DNA of 64,000 bases from Parasponia andersonii (taxonomy: Eukaryota > Streptophyta > Magnoliopsida > Rosales > Cannabaceae), in contig JXTB01000093.1 in NCBI GenBank assembly GCA_002914805.1, positions 773,989 through 837,988 on the forward strand, written 5' to 3'. Below the pieces are notes generated by a model. That model searched no databases. It was not told the DNA's origin and saw nothing but the letters and a program-made list of their open reading frames with translations. The position numbers and the translations under genes are program-made. Shown here piece after piece: positions 33,919-46,062 of the stretch (its first letter is position 1; the number at the start of each line of letters is the position of its first letter).

Positions 33919-35050
33919 GATTGAAGATTTCAAACTCTTGTAATCAGAGTAGATATCGAACTTAACACCATATAAGTAACATTTCCAGATCTTGAGGGCA
34001 AAGATCACAACTGCCAATTCTAGATCATGAGTGGGGTAGTTATTTTTATATAGTTTCAGTTGGCGAGAAACATAAGCTACAACTCTGCTATTCTGCATTA
34101 AAACATATCCCAATCCTAAACCAGAAGCATCTGTATATATCACATAAGGTAAACTACTGTCAGGGATAACAAGAATAAGTGCAGCCATTAGTTTCTCTTT
34201 CAATTTCAAGAATATTGTCTCACACTCGTCGTTCCATGCAAAATTGGCATATTTTCTCGTGAATTTGGTTAAAAGCAATGCACTGCTCGAGAAGTTCTCC
34301 ACAAAACGATGATAATAACCTGCTAGACCAAGGAAACTCCGCATCTCAGTAGCATTTCTCGGTCTCTCCCATCCTAGAATAGAGTCTATCTTGGACGAGT
34401 CAATTGAGATACTATCTTGAGAAATCACATGCCTCAAAAATTTAAATTCTGTTATTAAGAAATAACACTTCGATCTCTTAGCATATAATTAATGATCTCT
34501 TAAAGTTTGAAGCATGATTCTTAAATGTTCATCATGTTTTTCTCGATTCTTGGAATAGATTAAGATGCCATCAATGAATGCAACCACAAATCTGTCCAAG
34601 TAAGGCCTGAACATTTTGTTCATAAGGTCTATGAACACTGCAGGTGCATTTGTCAATCCGAAAAGTATAACTAGAAACTCAAAATGATTATATCAAGTTC
34701 TGAATGCTGTTTTTGGTATATCCTCTTACGAAACTTCAGTTAATGGTATCTAGACCTTAAGTTTATCTTTAAAAAGAATTTAGATCCACCGAGTTGGTCG
34801 AACAACGTGTCAATCCTTGGCAAAGGATACTTATTCTTTATCGTGAGCTAATTTAGTTTTCTATAGTCCACACAAAGTCTGAGTATACCATTAGCTTTCT
34901 TGGCAAAGAGAATTAGAGCACCCTAAGGATAGGTACTACTTCTGATGAACCCCTTTGACAATAAGTAATCTAGTTGTTCCTTTAGTTCAGTCATCTTTAT
35001 AAGAGCCATTCGATAAGCAGGAATAGAAACTGGTTGAGCTCCAGAAACTA
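33919..35050 (-). pseudogene. pol: reverse transcriptase and RNase H, catalytic site altered
   Basis: RT blocks are seen in broken frames: [22 protein letters not shown], and the active-site strand [14 protein letters not shown] at about 34,594-34,553. There the second catalytic Asp of the usual I-D-D has become Gly. An open stretch of 208 codons begins at 34,437 ([34 protein letters not shown]) and continues into RNase H ([28 protein letters not shown]-like block) until the family B LTR at 33,918. The last RNase H blocks ([20 protein letters not shown]) lie beyond the insertion at 31,990-32,126. Confidence 0.88.
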
Positions 35051-35560
35051 AGTCAATACAGAATTCAATCTCTCTATCATGTGGTAATTTAGGTAAATCC
35101 TCTGAAAAATATCTAGAAACTCACTATTCACTGATATCCACAGATATTGATCTACAGTTCTAATCTCACCATCAATGGTAAATAGACTTCCACAATATTC
35201 TAATTTCTTTCTTCCACCAATACATGCTTTTAGAAGAAGACTGAGTCTTATTGGATTCAAACCAACATGATACACAATTGAATTCCCATATTTAGAATGA
35301 AGAGTTACTTTCCTACTATGATAATCTACAATAGCATGATATTGGGACAACCAACCCATACCACATCAAATTGATCCATAGGTATCACAATCAGATTAGC
35401 CAATAATTTACAACCATCAATGATGACAGAACAAGAGTTATAGTAGACATACCATAGACATTTCCCAAAGGGGTATCAAGGTTCAAAGGAGGATCAAAAA
35501 TTTCAGATTTCAAACCCAACATGCTGGCACCGGTATTGAATAACATATGAGCCTAAGAGT
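35048..35560 (-). pseudogene. protease and linker to RT
   Basis: MGWLSQYHAIVDYHSRKVTL at 35,359 is the conserved phrase at the end of the chromovirus protease domain, followed by a linker to RT. Upstream, frames are interrupted and the active-site D-S/T-G loop falls in a broken part near 35,530, where FNTGASML-like residues are seen. Confidence 0.65.
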
Positions 35561-35752
35561 GATAAAGTAAGATCATACTCTCAACCACTCTAGGTCCAGG
35601 CTGATCATATCCCTCTGTCCCGGTGATTGCATAGGCTAGAGCTTTTTCCTTTTCTTTGTTTCCTCTGCCTTTGCCCTGATAGCTACTGCTAGATCCAGAA
35701 GTACTGTTGTTGGACTGACCATAACCTCTTTGTGTTCCCGATGCCTGAGGGG

Positions 35753-36880
35753 TTAGGTACCCTGTGGTGTAGGTAGAACTCTGAGGACGATATTGGTGCT
35801 AAATAAAAGAGTTGAAAGTCGGAGCTGAGCTCTGGAAATAAGTAGGCCTAGTTTGCTGACTAGGGATGGGTGTCGAGATTGCTTAGCTTCCCTGTGGTCT
35901 TCTGGTAGTCGGTGGTGAATTCTATAAAAGCTAGGGATAATTTCTTCTAAATTGGCCCTGTTGACTGTAATTGTGGCAAGAATACGGAGCAAAGCATCCA
36001 CTCCATGATGAAACAAAACTATCACAGTGTCCACTACTCTATTAGCCCTATTCTTGCCATTGGCTTTTTCTCATTTTTCGGTCATTACCTTTCCCTTTAT
36101 ACCCACTAGCAGTCCCTCTATCACTAATCAAATTAGCTTCAATCTTTTGAGTTGTACCATATGTCTCAATAAGTGTAGTGATTGGAAATAGTTTAAATCT
36201 GGTGCGAATCTCTGGCCTTAAGTTGGTTCTGAAATGAATCACTAGAGGTCTCGAATGGCTTTCCGGTGTGTAGGCATACTGAGAAAGTTTCACAAATCTC
36301 ACATAATACTCATCAACAATCATACTCCCTTGACGTAGGTTGGTAAACTGTTTCAACATCTTATTCACATGGTCATTATGAGCATACTGTCCTCTGAACA
36401 ATTCATCAAATTGTTCCTAAGTCATAGTTGTACTATCTTGAGTCAACCTTATGGTATTTCACCAATGATCAACAAAATCCTAGAGCAAGTACATTGCAAA
36501 GCTCACTCCAAACTCTGCTGGTACTACCAAGGTGTCAAATTTCTTCTGAACTTCCCTTAGCCATCTTAGCGAGGCTATGAGATCGTGTCCTCTATAAAAG
36601 TTTGGTGGGTTCAGCTTGCAAAAGCCCTTGAAGCTTTTAGACCGATCGTTTTCAAGAGTTGGCCTTCTCGTGAGACCAGGTATCCTCTGTATAGCTTGCT
36701 GGAGAGCACGGACACGATCAAAAGCATGTGGTTTTTGTCGTGGAGGAACATCTTTTCTCTCAAGTTGAAGTACTCTTCTTTTTGGAGGAATTTTCTTGAT
36801 TTGTATTTCAATATGTCCAATGTATTAGTAAAATGATAATAATGTACATTTTATGTAAAAGAAATGTCCAGTCTAGTCTA
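35753..36880 (-). pseudogene. gag: gag of the Tekay-type element, decayed
   Basis: The open part at 36,401-36,048 reads KMLKQFTNLRQGSMIVDEYY, VRFVKLSQYAYTPESHSRPL and EIRTRFKLFPITTLIETYG, the Retrotrans_gag domain. Its N-terminal portion, up to about 36,880, is frame-broken. Near 35,962 the nucleic-acid-binding zinc knuckle reads CHNYSQQGQFRRNYP. Three of the four C-C-H-C ligands are lost, two of them Cys to Tyr. The product would form the particle. Confidence 0.82.
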
Positions 36881-36914
36881 ATGAGTGACATACTCCGAAT
36901 ATTTTAAATTAAAA

Positions 36915-36932
36915 CCATGCTCTGAAACCAAA
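36915..36932 (-). other. primer binding site (initiator Met type)
   Basis: On the minus strand, six bases after the LTR end (CGTGACA), comes TTTGGTTTCAGAGCATGG. This resembles the TGGTATCAGAGC site complementary to the 3' end of initiator tRNA-Met, the usual primer for Tekay/Del elements. Confidence 0.75.
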
Positions 36933-36938
36933 TATTTC

Positions 36939-39035
36939 TGTCACGACGCGTGACCAAGGTCAGTGTCAGAATAAGTATTTCATAGAATAAAAATACCAAA
37001 AAATATTTCAAAAATAATTCAAAAATGCTCGGGAAATTTAATTTCTCATACTGGCCTTGATAAAATATTTAATTGAAATAAAACCACTATCATGTGTCAC
37101 TCATTAAACATAGATTATAATTAAAACAAGTGTTCAATATTCATATATCGAAAATTTATCTCACACTCAAATACAGACATAAGAAATACAAATCATGTCT
37201 AAATCCTACAAATAAGCTTACTCAGTTATAATTGAATCCAAATTCGTACTTAAGTCCATGTATTTCACAAGTCTCATAGGAATTTACCAAAATATAAATA
37301 AACTAGTAAGCTTGTAATACCTCGATTTAGTTCTTCTAGTCCAAATCACAATGAGTGCCACCTGAGGGGAAGGAGGAGGGTGATCTAATGCCAAGTAAAG
37401 AATCGATTACATGTTTTTATACATAAGAAATATACTCACATTGAAGGTCTTGCATATTTAGTGGTCCATTCAAAACAATTTGCAAAATCCAAGTGGAAAT
37501 CATAGTTCAAGAGTTCAAATAGTCCAAACTATTGTAAAACATCCATCAAAACTAATACATATCTATTCAAGTTAACATATAACTATGTATGCAATCATGA
37601 TGTCCGAAGTATCCTAGTATGTCACCTGTAAGTCCGAACCACCTAAAAAGGCGACCGTAAGTTCGAGTATCTAACGTGGGATACCGTAAGTCCGACGGCC
37701 ACGTAAGCGTATGAATGACAGAATAATAATATGCACCATTAAACCATACAGTAGTCTTAAGAGTTCTCAAATTATTTTGAATTTTCTAAAAATTTCAGCC
37801 GTATAACAGTCATTTTTAATTAAAACCCAAAAATCTAATTTCCTATAGAAAATAGTTTAAAATAGTATATATGATATATCAACCAATGTGACGTGCCTCC
37901 TGGGCAGTTTGCCTCTCAAATCAAATCAAAAACAAATATAAATATAACTTTTAGAAATTAAATCAAAAAACTCCATATTTATTGAAAATATGTAAATTTA
38001 TCAATTAAACTAGTTTTAGAATCAAGTAATCGAATCTCTAGCTTAATTGAGTGTCTAAATAGTGCTATAGTACTATGAATAACGTTTGGCATCGTTTGGG
38101 TGTCATTCGGAGGGTCGGGCGTCGTTTTCGAATCCTCAATCAATAGGTTTGAAAATTCGATTTTCAAATAGAACTTCAAAATGTGAAATGTACTTTACCA
38201 TTGAATTTCTAGCACCCAAAATAACTAGGTTAGATATATAATTTGTTCGATTTGGGTTCGAGCTAAATTCGAGCCCACAACACACAAATCGAGGCAAATA
38301 TGAATTGTCTGATTTCGTTTTTTGTGCTCGTCACGAAAAATAGTGAATATATATATCATTTTTCACAATTTTCAACGTAGATTCCGAAAATGATATTAGG
38401 TTTACAATTTTATGGTCTAATCGAAAAGTTAAGACCGAAAGAAAATATACTCAAAACTATCCAACGAGATCGAAATCAAACTAAGTAAGATCGAGCTACG
38501 AGACACTTACTAGGAGATTGCTCGTGAGAAGACGAGTCAAATGAGACAGGTTTCAAGGCGAAATGTTGCCAAAATCGGCATCGGCGTCGGAAAATTGTAG
38601 CGGATTTCACGCATTTTCGGTAGCGAACGGAGCCATTTCAAGCCTCGGGACCAGCAATGCTAGCTTTGTCTAATCTTGGGCTTTCTTTTCGAGCTAGTGG
38701 CAGCGCTAGTCGACATCGGGACGGTCAAAAATCAACATTTTTCGTCAGATTTCGTAGAGAGAGAGAGAGAGAGCTGATAGAAAAGGGACAGAGGGAAATA
38801 GAGGGCACGTGTCTTCTCCTTAAAGGCCTGTGCAATTTTTTAAAAAATTGCACGTAAGTCCCTATTTTTCATGTTTTGTTTCAATTGAGCCCTCTAATTT
38901 TGCAATTCAGTCTCGTTTTCAAATATTTTCACATTTTTGCCCAAATTAGAATTAGAATTTATTATTATTATAATTACTTTTGAAAAATTGGCTCAAAAGA
39001 CCAATTTACCCTTACAATTTTTCAGGGGTTTTACA
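36939..39035 (-). repeat. 5' LTR of the Tekay-type element
   Basis: A 2,097-bp partner of the LTR at 26,647-30,364, with the same TG...CA ends. It lacks the solo-LTR insertion. A short (AG)n run lies at about 38,756-38,772. Confidence 0.92.
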
Positions 39036-39040
39036 GAAAC

Positions 39041-39695
39041 TAACTAATCTAGAAAAGACAGCCATCAAATTCAGGAGCATCAACCTTAACTTTTTGAGTT
39101 AAGTCGTGAGGATTAGCTTCTTGACCTTGATGTCACACCGGTTGCGGAACCATGGGAGGAGGAAAATTGGTACCACCGGTATATCCCGCGAGAAAAGGTC
39201 GATTATCTGCTATGTTGTAAGTGGGGGAACACTATGTGGTAGAGTAGAAGCTTGTATGATTGGTGTGGGTAAAATCCCGGTCTGGAGTGGTCGAGAATCT
39301 GGCTTCGAAAAAGAAACACTAGGAGTATATGTAACTGTGGTTGTAGGCATAGGTTCATCCATGTGGCGTTTTGCTTTGATATTGTTCAAGCGAATGATAA
39401 TATCGTCATTTAATTTTGCTATTTTAGAATGCATATTGGTCTGCAAATCTTCTATTGTAGTAGACATATGGTTGACGTTAATAGTCAGTCGAGCAATTAA
39501 TTGAGACAAATTAGCAATTTGCTCATCAGTTGAAGATTGCTTCTCTTCATTGGCAACCTGAGTTTCATTGAGATGATGTTCTAATTCTTTGAGATTCATG
39601 GTGAATAAAAACTCATAAAAATCAGCCCGCAGTAAGGGAAAAATTGTGATAAGAACTTGCAAATTAGTTGCTGGAACTCTGGAAACATCGACCAA
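39041..39695 (-). pseudogene. gag: gag fragment, upstream part of the split gag
   Basis: The likely start is MNLKELEHHLNETQVANEEK near 39,600. A coiled coil follows (QIANLSQLIARL, NHMSTTIEDLQTNM), then a Pro/Thr/Ser-rich linker. In another frame, reaching the insertion point, comes KVDAPEFDG, the conserved phrase just before the Retrotrans_gag domain. That domain is the segment at 26,641-26,080. GAAAC at the junction is the target duplication of the inserted element. The ORF as computed also opens upstream, to 39,695. Confidence 0.78.
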
Positions 39696-39699
39696 AACT

Positions 39700-40310
39700 T
39701 AAATAATGGCTGAAAAATTTGGAGTTCGAGAAGGAATGGTGTAGGAGTGAAGGTGGGTGGGGAAGAAGATGCAGCTAGGAGAATGCAATCTCGTTGCTGG
39801 TTGTGCAGCGTGAACAAGATTTTTTTTTTAACTGCTGACACTTTTTTTTTTTTTTTCCCCAATTCGGTCCAGAAATTTCTAATCAATTAACCAAGTAGCA
39901 GCATCTTAGTAATGTAAAGAAAATTAGAATTAAAAATAAATTAAGAAAAATTAAAATTCATGGTCAAAATCCATTGACATTCTAGAAACAAAAATCTAGT
40001 TCACAACTAAAATAACAATACTAAAATAAAAATTTGCTGACGGGATTAAAACTGAAAATAAAAACTAAACAAATGAAAGTTAAATAGAACTGTGAATGAG
40101 AACAGTATCAAGCCTTCTCTTCCAATTTAGCCTCCAATTATTCTCTCTATTAATCTCTCAGCCTCTCTCACTGTCGCTGCTCCCTGTGGCTGCCGCTCTT
40201 TGGAGCTCTCACCATTCTCCGCCCCATGAAGTCTATCTGTAATGGACAGATTCAATCTCCACCGCCTTAAATCCCACCTACCAACCAGTTCAATGCACTT
40301 ATAACTTTCT
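39700..40310. other. probable leader of the gag-bearing element
   Basis: No ORF of interest. By position upstream of the minus-strand gag this should be its 5' leader and perhaps LTR, but I could not identify LTR ends or a primer site. GC-richer DNA lies at 40,160-40,250. Confidence 0.35.
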
Positions 40311-40695
40311 TATAATGCACTAATGTTTCTTTCCGAAGTCAAATACTTCGATGATTAGAGATTTCATCAATCCCGTTGAAATAGACAACACTACATTCTA
40401 TGGTAAAATAAAGTATTCCAACTTTATTTGCAAAATGTGAACTTTTAATTTAGACATAATGAAATAAAGAATTTAGTCTCCCACTTGTGAACACTTCACA
40501 TGAACAATTATTTTTTACTCATTATTAGTCATGGAAACTTTTAGATATTTGTATAATAGAAAATATAAACATCACATGTATATTATTGGGACATAATATA
40601 GAATTTATTAATAATAAATAGATAACACTTAAATCTAATAAACACTGTTTAAAATGTCAAACAAAGAAACTGCTTTCTAAAGCATATTCCTAACA
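40310..40695 (-). mobile_element. truncated LTR of family B
   Basis: On the minus strand it starts TGTTAGGAATATGC at 40,695 and follows the family B LTR at 33,918 for about 390 bases. Shared items include a CCCGTTGA.ATAGA phrase and AATAAAGTATTCCA. The remaining three quarters of the LTR is absent. It abuts the plus-strand integrase remnant. Confidence 0.65.
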
Positions 40696-41750
40696 GAAAT
40701 AACTATTGATTTTGTGGTTGGATTACCTAGAACCTCGAAATAGTATGATGTCATTTGGGTTATAGTAGACAAATACACAAAGTCAGTACACTTCCTTTCC
40801 GTACGCATGACCTACATTATGGATTAGTTTGTAGAATTATATATTCAAGAAATTGTGAGATTGTATAGTATATCAATTTCCATTATTTCAGATCGGGATC
40901 CGTGATTTACTTTAAAGTTTTGGGAAAGTTTGCAGAAGGTCATGGGAACTAGATTGAAGTTTAGTATACCTTTTCACCTTCCAACAGATGGACAAACTGA
41001 AAGGAAAATTTAGACTTTATAGGATATGTTAAGCGCATTTGTTCTGGATTTCAAAGGATTATGGAGTAAGTACCTGTCATTGATTGAGTTTGCTTATAAT
41101 AATAGTTATCAAACAAAAATTAATGTAGCTCCATACGAAATGTTATATGGTAGAAAATGTCGATCTCCTATCCATCAGGATGAAATGGGAGAAAAGAAGT
41201 ATCTTGGCCCAGAGTCAATCAAGGAAACTACAGAGGTAATAGAAAAGATAAGGAAAAGAATGCTTGCTATACAGAGTCGACAGAAGAAGTACGTTGATGC
41301 AATGCGAAGAGATATAGGATTCAGTGTAGGGGACATGGTATTTTTAAAAATAACACCAATGAAATGAGTGATAAGATTTGGAAAGAAAGGAAAGTTGAGT
41401 CCTAAATTTATTGGACCTTTTGAAACACTTGAAAGGGTTGGAAACATAGTATACAGAATTACTCCACCCCCGTCATTATCAAGCATGCATAATATCTTCT
41501 ACATCTTTTTATTAAGGAAGTATATTTTAGACCCTTCTCATCTATTGAGTTACAAGCCACTAGAACTAAATCGAGATTTGACATATGAGGGACGACCAAT
41601 ACAAATCCTTGATAGAAAAGAGAAAGAATTGAGAAACAGGTAGATTCCACTAGTTAAAGTCTTGTGGAGGAATTTTACCATAGAATAGGCAATTTGGGAA
41701 AGAAAGGGTGAGATGAGAATAAAATATCCAAAACTCTTCGGGTAAGTAAA
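40696..41750 (+). pseudogene. Tekay/Del-type integrase remnant on plus strand
   Basis: Core blocks are present with stops: TIDFVVGLPR, YDVIWVIVDKYTKSVHFL, IISDRDP, PFHLPTDGQTERK. Then comes an open stretch at 41,026-41,367 with LIEFAYNNSYQTKINVAPYE and MLYGRKCRSPI, and at 41,368-41,643 GKLSPKFIGPFETLERVGNI followed by SSMHNIFYIFLLRKYILDPS. The end resembles the chromodomain-like tail (VLWRNFTIE, a stop, AIWERKGEMRIKYPKLF). The Asp, Asp and Glu of the catalytic triad appear in the expected blocks. Everything upstream of integrase is missing, cut off at the family B LTR. Confidence 0.88.
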
Positions 41751-41785
41751 TTTTTAAGACAAAATTTTTATAAGGTGGAGGACAT

Positions 41786-44200
41786 TGTGACACCCAAATC
41801 CTTATAAAGCTAATTAGTTAATAATAGCATGATTGCATTATATTTATTATTGATCTTATGTGCCTGTTATTTTGAGCACTATTCTTATAAATTTGCTATG
41901 GTTACTAATTGTAATTCTCTAAAGAATATTGGTGTAGTGAAATACTCAAGATATGCTTATTGGTATGAGATTGACATATAATAACTTGTCATGATAATCT
42001 TATAAGGTTTCTTATTTTCACATATTATTATTATTACCTAATTTGGGCTTGCATATAGGAGATTATCATTTTGTGAGTAATAATTTTGTCTCCACGTAAT
42101 AATTTATAAGAATTTTATTTTCCATGTAAATTGTTGAGTTAAGTTGCGCAAGGTAAATTTTTTTAGTTCATATGTACGCACATTTATTTGCGGTGTCTGT
42201 GTTATTATGGTGAAATCATATATGACGTGTTCAGTAGACTCTATTTGTTTAAGGCAGATTATTGGTTTTATTTTTAAAAAATAAGAAAAGAAAAGAAAAA
42301 AAGAAAGAACCGACTTACCGTGTGGACAAGTTTCATTTAAACTTCAGCTAGTATGTATTAAAGATAGTGCTTGGTCCTGTTTCCTTCCTCTCAAATACAT
42401 CAAAGTCAGTTAAACTTATTACTCTACTCTCCTTAATTGTGTCCGTGAAAAAAAGTAGTATAAACAATCCTAATATTCATTCTTGAGCTTCTCCATTTCT
42501 ACTTGTCTATATATATATATATATATGAGGTAAGGAGTTATTCTTTTTGTATTAAAAATCACTACACGTGAAGGTAGTATCAAATCAAAGTATATAGATA
42601 GGTGTATTAGTGATACTAGTTTATAACTTAAATTAATTGTGTTCTTTCACTTCTTTTCATGCTAATGAATTAAATATGACTTGTTTTATCCATATGTTTG
42701 ATTATTCACCAGACTTGAGCCACAATTCGCTGGAGGATTTACCTATTTTATATACATATATATAAGTGTATAAATGAAGATGGTCAGGAATGTATTGTAA
42801 CATGGTTATAGTAGTGAATCCTTTGTTTAATGTGCTTAGCTTTTGTTTTATTTTTATGTAACCAGCATCGATAAATTAAATTCTCTAGTTATATTATTAC
42901 TGTACTAGTAGCTCGTACCTTTATAGAGGATTTAATTAAGACTCATAGTTTGGTATAAACGAAATTGTAGTCTAATATTTGTGACTCAATTTTTTTTATA
43001 TATTTCTTGACTATTTCAAATATATTTATATGAACTTATTCTTGGTTGTTTAATCATGAGAAACAAATTATTCTTTTAGAATACATAGTGGATTATTCCT
43101 CTGCTAGATATGGGAAAGGTTCTATTTATTAAAAAAAAAGATAATGAGAGAAGTTTGATTATAAGTCCTTTGAATTGGCAATTTTGTTTAGGAAACGTTT
43201 ACTTGTTTGGTAATTTGAATTCTCAAAAAATGGCATAACCTGCTTAGTGATCAAAGAATCAGTATATTGTTAAATATTAAGGACACATCAATAATACCTC
43301 GAGCAAAGGGCATTTTATGAGAAAAAATATAGAAAGCTTAGAGATAAGGTAAATAAAGTACTCAACTGCAACACAAGAATTATGTGTATGTAAGTGCCTG
43401 TTATATTTCTACGCTTTACATTCATTCCAATTATGAGCATGAGCATAAACATTTCGATTTTAGTATACATGCTTGGCGTTTCTAGTGTGGCATTATTATA
43501 TACATCATGAGACCATACATATTTTACGGTAAAGTTTAATATAGGTAATAGGTAACTTTCAGAAAGTTACGAAAAAACGGGACAAATATTTATAATTTCA
43601 GAATGGTAGCCTCAGAGGAGAAGCAAGTTTGACAGAATTAGTCAGAAGATTTACTACGATAGTCTTCTTCCAAGTTATATAATAAATTAAACTATAGTCT
43701 CAAGCCACCTTATCTTTTAAGCTCAATAGGATAACGATTGAATAAAGTTAGTAACGAACCCCACTGTGATAAGAGTCGGTGGGAGGAAAACTTATGAAAT
43801 ATCATTAATTCAGGAAGCTCTGCAGGCAGAATACTGAACCAGACAGCAGGCACAAGCTTATTTGGATTGTTAGAGCTAACGTGCAGCGCATATCAGGTAC
43901 ATACTATATAACGTTTAAGGCCTCTGACAAGTGCTTCTACGAGACCATTGTTTTGCGCAGAGGAGTTAGAGGTTCGAAATCTAGGGTGATATTGTTCAGG
44001 TCTGCACGTCACTATCACAGTTGGAGGGCAATTAAGGGTCTTAAACTCAAAGCACTAGGAGATTCGAAATCTAGGGGAGTGATTTTTAGGTGTTTTCGGA
44101 AGGCCTTTAAGGGTGAGTAAGTTTGGGTTATGTGTTATGTGATCCTATTATGAAGAACTTTTCTTATGACAAGTCTTTTCCTATAATTTCTATTTTTATT
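41786..44200 (+). repeat. 3' LTR of the plus-strand gypsy remnant
   Basis: A purine-rich AAGGTGGAGGACA tract (about 41,772-41,784) precedes TGTGACACCC at 41,786, the standard start of these LTRs. The DNA beyond is non-coding. It includes two short copies of a TTCGAAATCTAGGG phrase (43,975 and 44,062). With no partner LTR in the window the 3' limit is a guess. Confidence 0.55.
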
Positions 44201-44304
44201 TGGTTTAGTATACGAAGATCGTAAAACGTACACCTTTCCCGTCGTACGTACACTTTTCTCGTCATAATTTATAATTTATAAGTAAAACTAATTTATAGTT
44301 TATG

Positions 44305-44490
44305 GATATACTAAAATTTGTATCAAATTTTTAATACCAACATATGTGATATTTGAATTGGCACTATTTAATTAATATATTAAAATTTATCATAAATAAA
44401 TTAATTACATTCACTAATTGAATATTGTCAACTCACATATCGCATGTATTGGTATTAAAAATTTAATAAAAATTTTGATACACATAGTAT
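44305..44490. repeat. palindromic MITE-like sequence
   Basis: The left arm, containing TTTTTAATACCAACATATG, pairs with the reverse complement of the right arm, containing TTTTTAATACCAATACATG. Both extend outward through a TGTATCAAA-like stretch. The total is about 185 bp with a short AT-rich middle. No target duplication defined. Confidence 0.55.
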
Positions 44491-45388
44491 TATTTTTAAT
44501 TTATAGATATTTGCTTTGTTTTTTATACTTTTATTTTATTTTTTTGTTTGAAAATATTATGTTTTATGAAGTGGCATAAACTTTTGAGATTGCATTTCTT
44601 CTAATGGTTCATTGTCTCAATTATTTGTTTATTATTTATGGAGTCAATATTTTTCCTTGCCATTTTTTTTTTTTTGGTGCGGAGGAAATCGCTTGCGTTT
44701 TTCCAGTTTTTTGTTCTCTTGGTTTTGTTTAGATGAACAACTCTAATATATAGTCCGCATTTGTTGTATCTAGTACATGAGAATTTGGGTATCAATTCCT
44801 ATATTAAAAAAATAAAATGGACCATGATTTTTAACATTCAAGGTGTGGTTTCGCGTGAACAGACTGTTGCTATAGGTTATATACTTATAGTGATAAGAAG
44901 CTCCGTGAATAGCAAAAGTAATACGAAAAAGTCATTGATGTGTGGCTGTGGTTACACGTCGTAAACGAAATTCAATTCGAACACATTTTTCAAAATTCCA
45001 TGCGATGGAATGGTAATTCGTTATCATGAATCATGATTAGTACGAGGGCTGTTTTTTTTTTTTCCCCTTCCCCATGATGGATACCATCTCTCACTTTGGC
45101 ACGTAATAAGAAACAGTGAAGGAAAAAGTTGAGATCGTTTCTGAAAATAGGAACGAAATATTATGCATTCAAATTTTTAGTCTGACCCGTATAAAAATCT
45201 CACTTTGGTCCTTTTCGATCACATCCAATTTGTGAACTTCTCTTCCATCGTTTAGTAGCCATTTCTCAAATAAAGGAAGTAATCTCGAGACTAATGTAGA
45301 AAAGATGGGAAATGTGGTCGAAGTTCTTGAAATCTTGTAGGGATGAAATGAAGAGGAGCAGGGACTCACTGGGTGAATAGAGATCTTA
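44491..45388. other. intergenic DNA left of the complete Tat element
   Basis: A 66-codon minus-strand ORF at 45,169-45,369 has no recognisable domain. T-runs occur near 44,663 and 45,054. Nothing else identified. Confidence 0.4.
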
Positions 45389-45444
45389 ACATTTGTTGTG
45401 CAGTCTAAAATCCTATGTCAGGTCGCATGAGTAGGAGTTAAGTT

Positions 45445-45580
45445 CGACCTCCTCCGTATAGGTTATGTGCGACCTCCTCTGCTTAGGTTACATGCGACCT
45501 CCTCCGTATAGTTATGTGTGACATCTTTTGCATAAGTTACGTACGACTTCCTCTGTATAGGTTGTGAGCAACCTCTTTTG
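45445..45580 (+). repeat. 25-bp repeat x 6 in U3
   Basis: CGACCTCCTCCGTATAGG-like units begin at 45,445, 45,470, 45,495, 45,519, 45,544 and 45,569. The 3' LTR has the same set at about 55,919-56,050. Direct repeats upstream of an LTR TATA box often act as enhancers, but that is inference here. Confidence 0.85.
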
Positions 45581-45768
45581 AAAGAAAAAGAAATAAGTCT
45601 CTGCTTCATCAAACAGGTAACCTGCAAGGAAAAGGAAACAGAAATCTCTCTTTTATGATCGACCAGTTACCGGTTTTGAGTGGTTATCCAATTATGTTGT
45701 TACTCAAATTGTATTACCCGATTGTATAGTTACCCGTTTTCACAATTAGGAACATTGAGTTACCCTCA

Positions 45769-45779
45769 CCTATATAAAG
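45769..45779 (+). promoter_or_regulatory. LTR TATA box
   Basis: CCTATATAAAG is conserved in the 3' LTR at about 56,242-56,252. The genomic transcript should start about 30 bases downstream. Confidence 0.75.
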
Positions 45780-46062
45780 GGAACTCAATGTTTCAGACGG
45801 GGGATTCCAATTTTCCAATTTTCAGATTTCGAAATTCTGACTTCTAATTTGAGAGAGATTTCCAAACAAGACATTGTAACTTTGAGTGCTTGTAATTCTC
45901 CATAAAAAATAGTGAAAAACAGTGGATGTAAGCTTAACTTTTTCAGGGTTGAACCACTATAAAATTCTCTCTCTTTATTTGCTTTGAATAATAACCCAAT
46001 TCACACAAGCCACATCTCTTAATTTTTTCTAAATTTATTGTTGATAAAACCTCTATCAATAA

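Larger units (their letters stand above)
26647..39035 (-). mobile_element. complete Tekay/Del-type Ty3/gypsy element with nested insertions
   Basis: The LTRs at 26,647-30,364 (less a 1.63-kb insertion) and 36,939-39,035 are about 2.09 kb each. The element is bounded by the identical 5-mer GAAAC at 26,642-26,646 and 39,036-39,040. From the 5' side on the minus strand come a primer site, gag, protease, RT, RNase H, integrase with a chromodomain-like tail, a purine tract and the 3' LTR. All genes are broken. The LTRs differ visibly (I estimate over a tenth of positions), so it is older than the 45-56 kb element. It sits inside another gypsy gag and carries two LTR insertions. Confidence 0.93.
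45394..46061 (+). repeat. 5' LTR
   Basis: It runs from TGTTGTGCAG to ATCAATA. It has an array of 25-bp repeats in U3, a TATA box at 45,769-45,779 and an AT-rich end. Followed by the primer site one base later. Confidence 0.95.

Noticed and set aside
45445..45580. CRISPR-like regularly spaced repeats
   Set aside because: Units are contiguous without spacers, in a plant LTR; they are U3 direct repeats.
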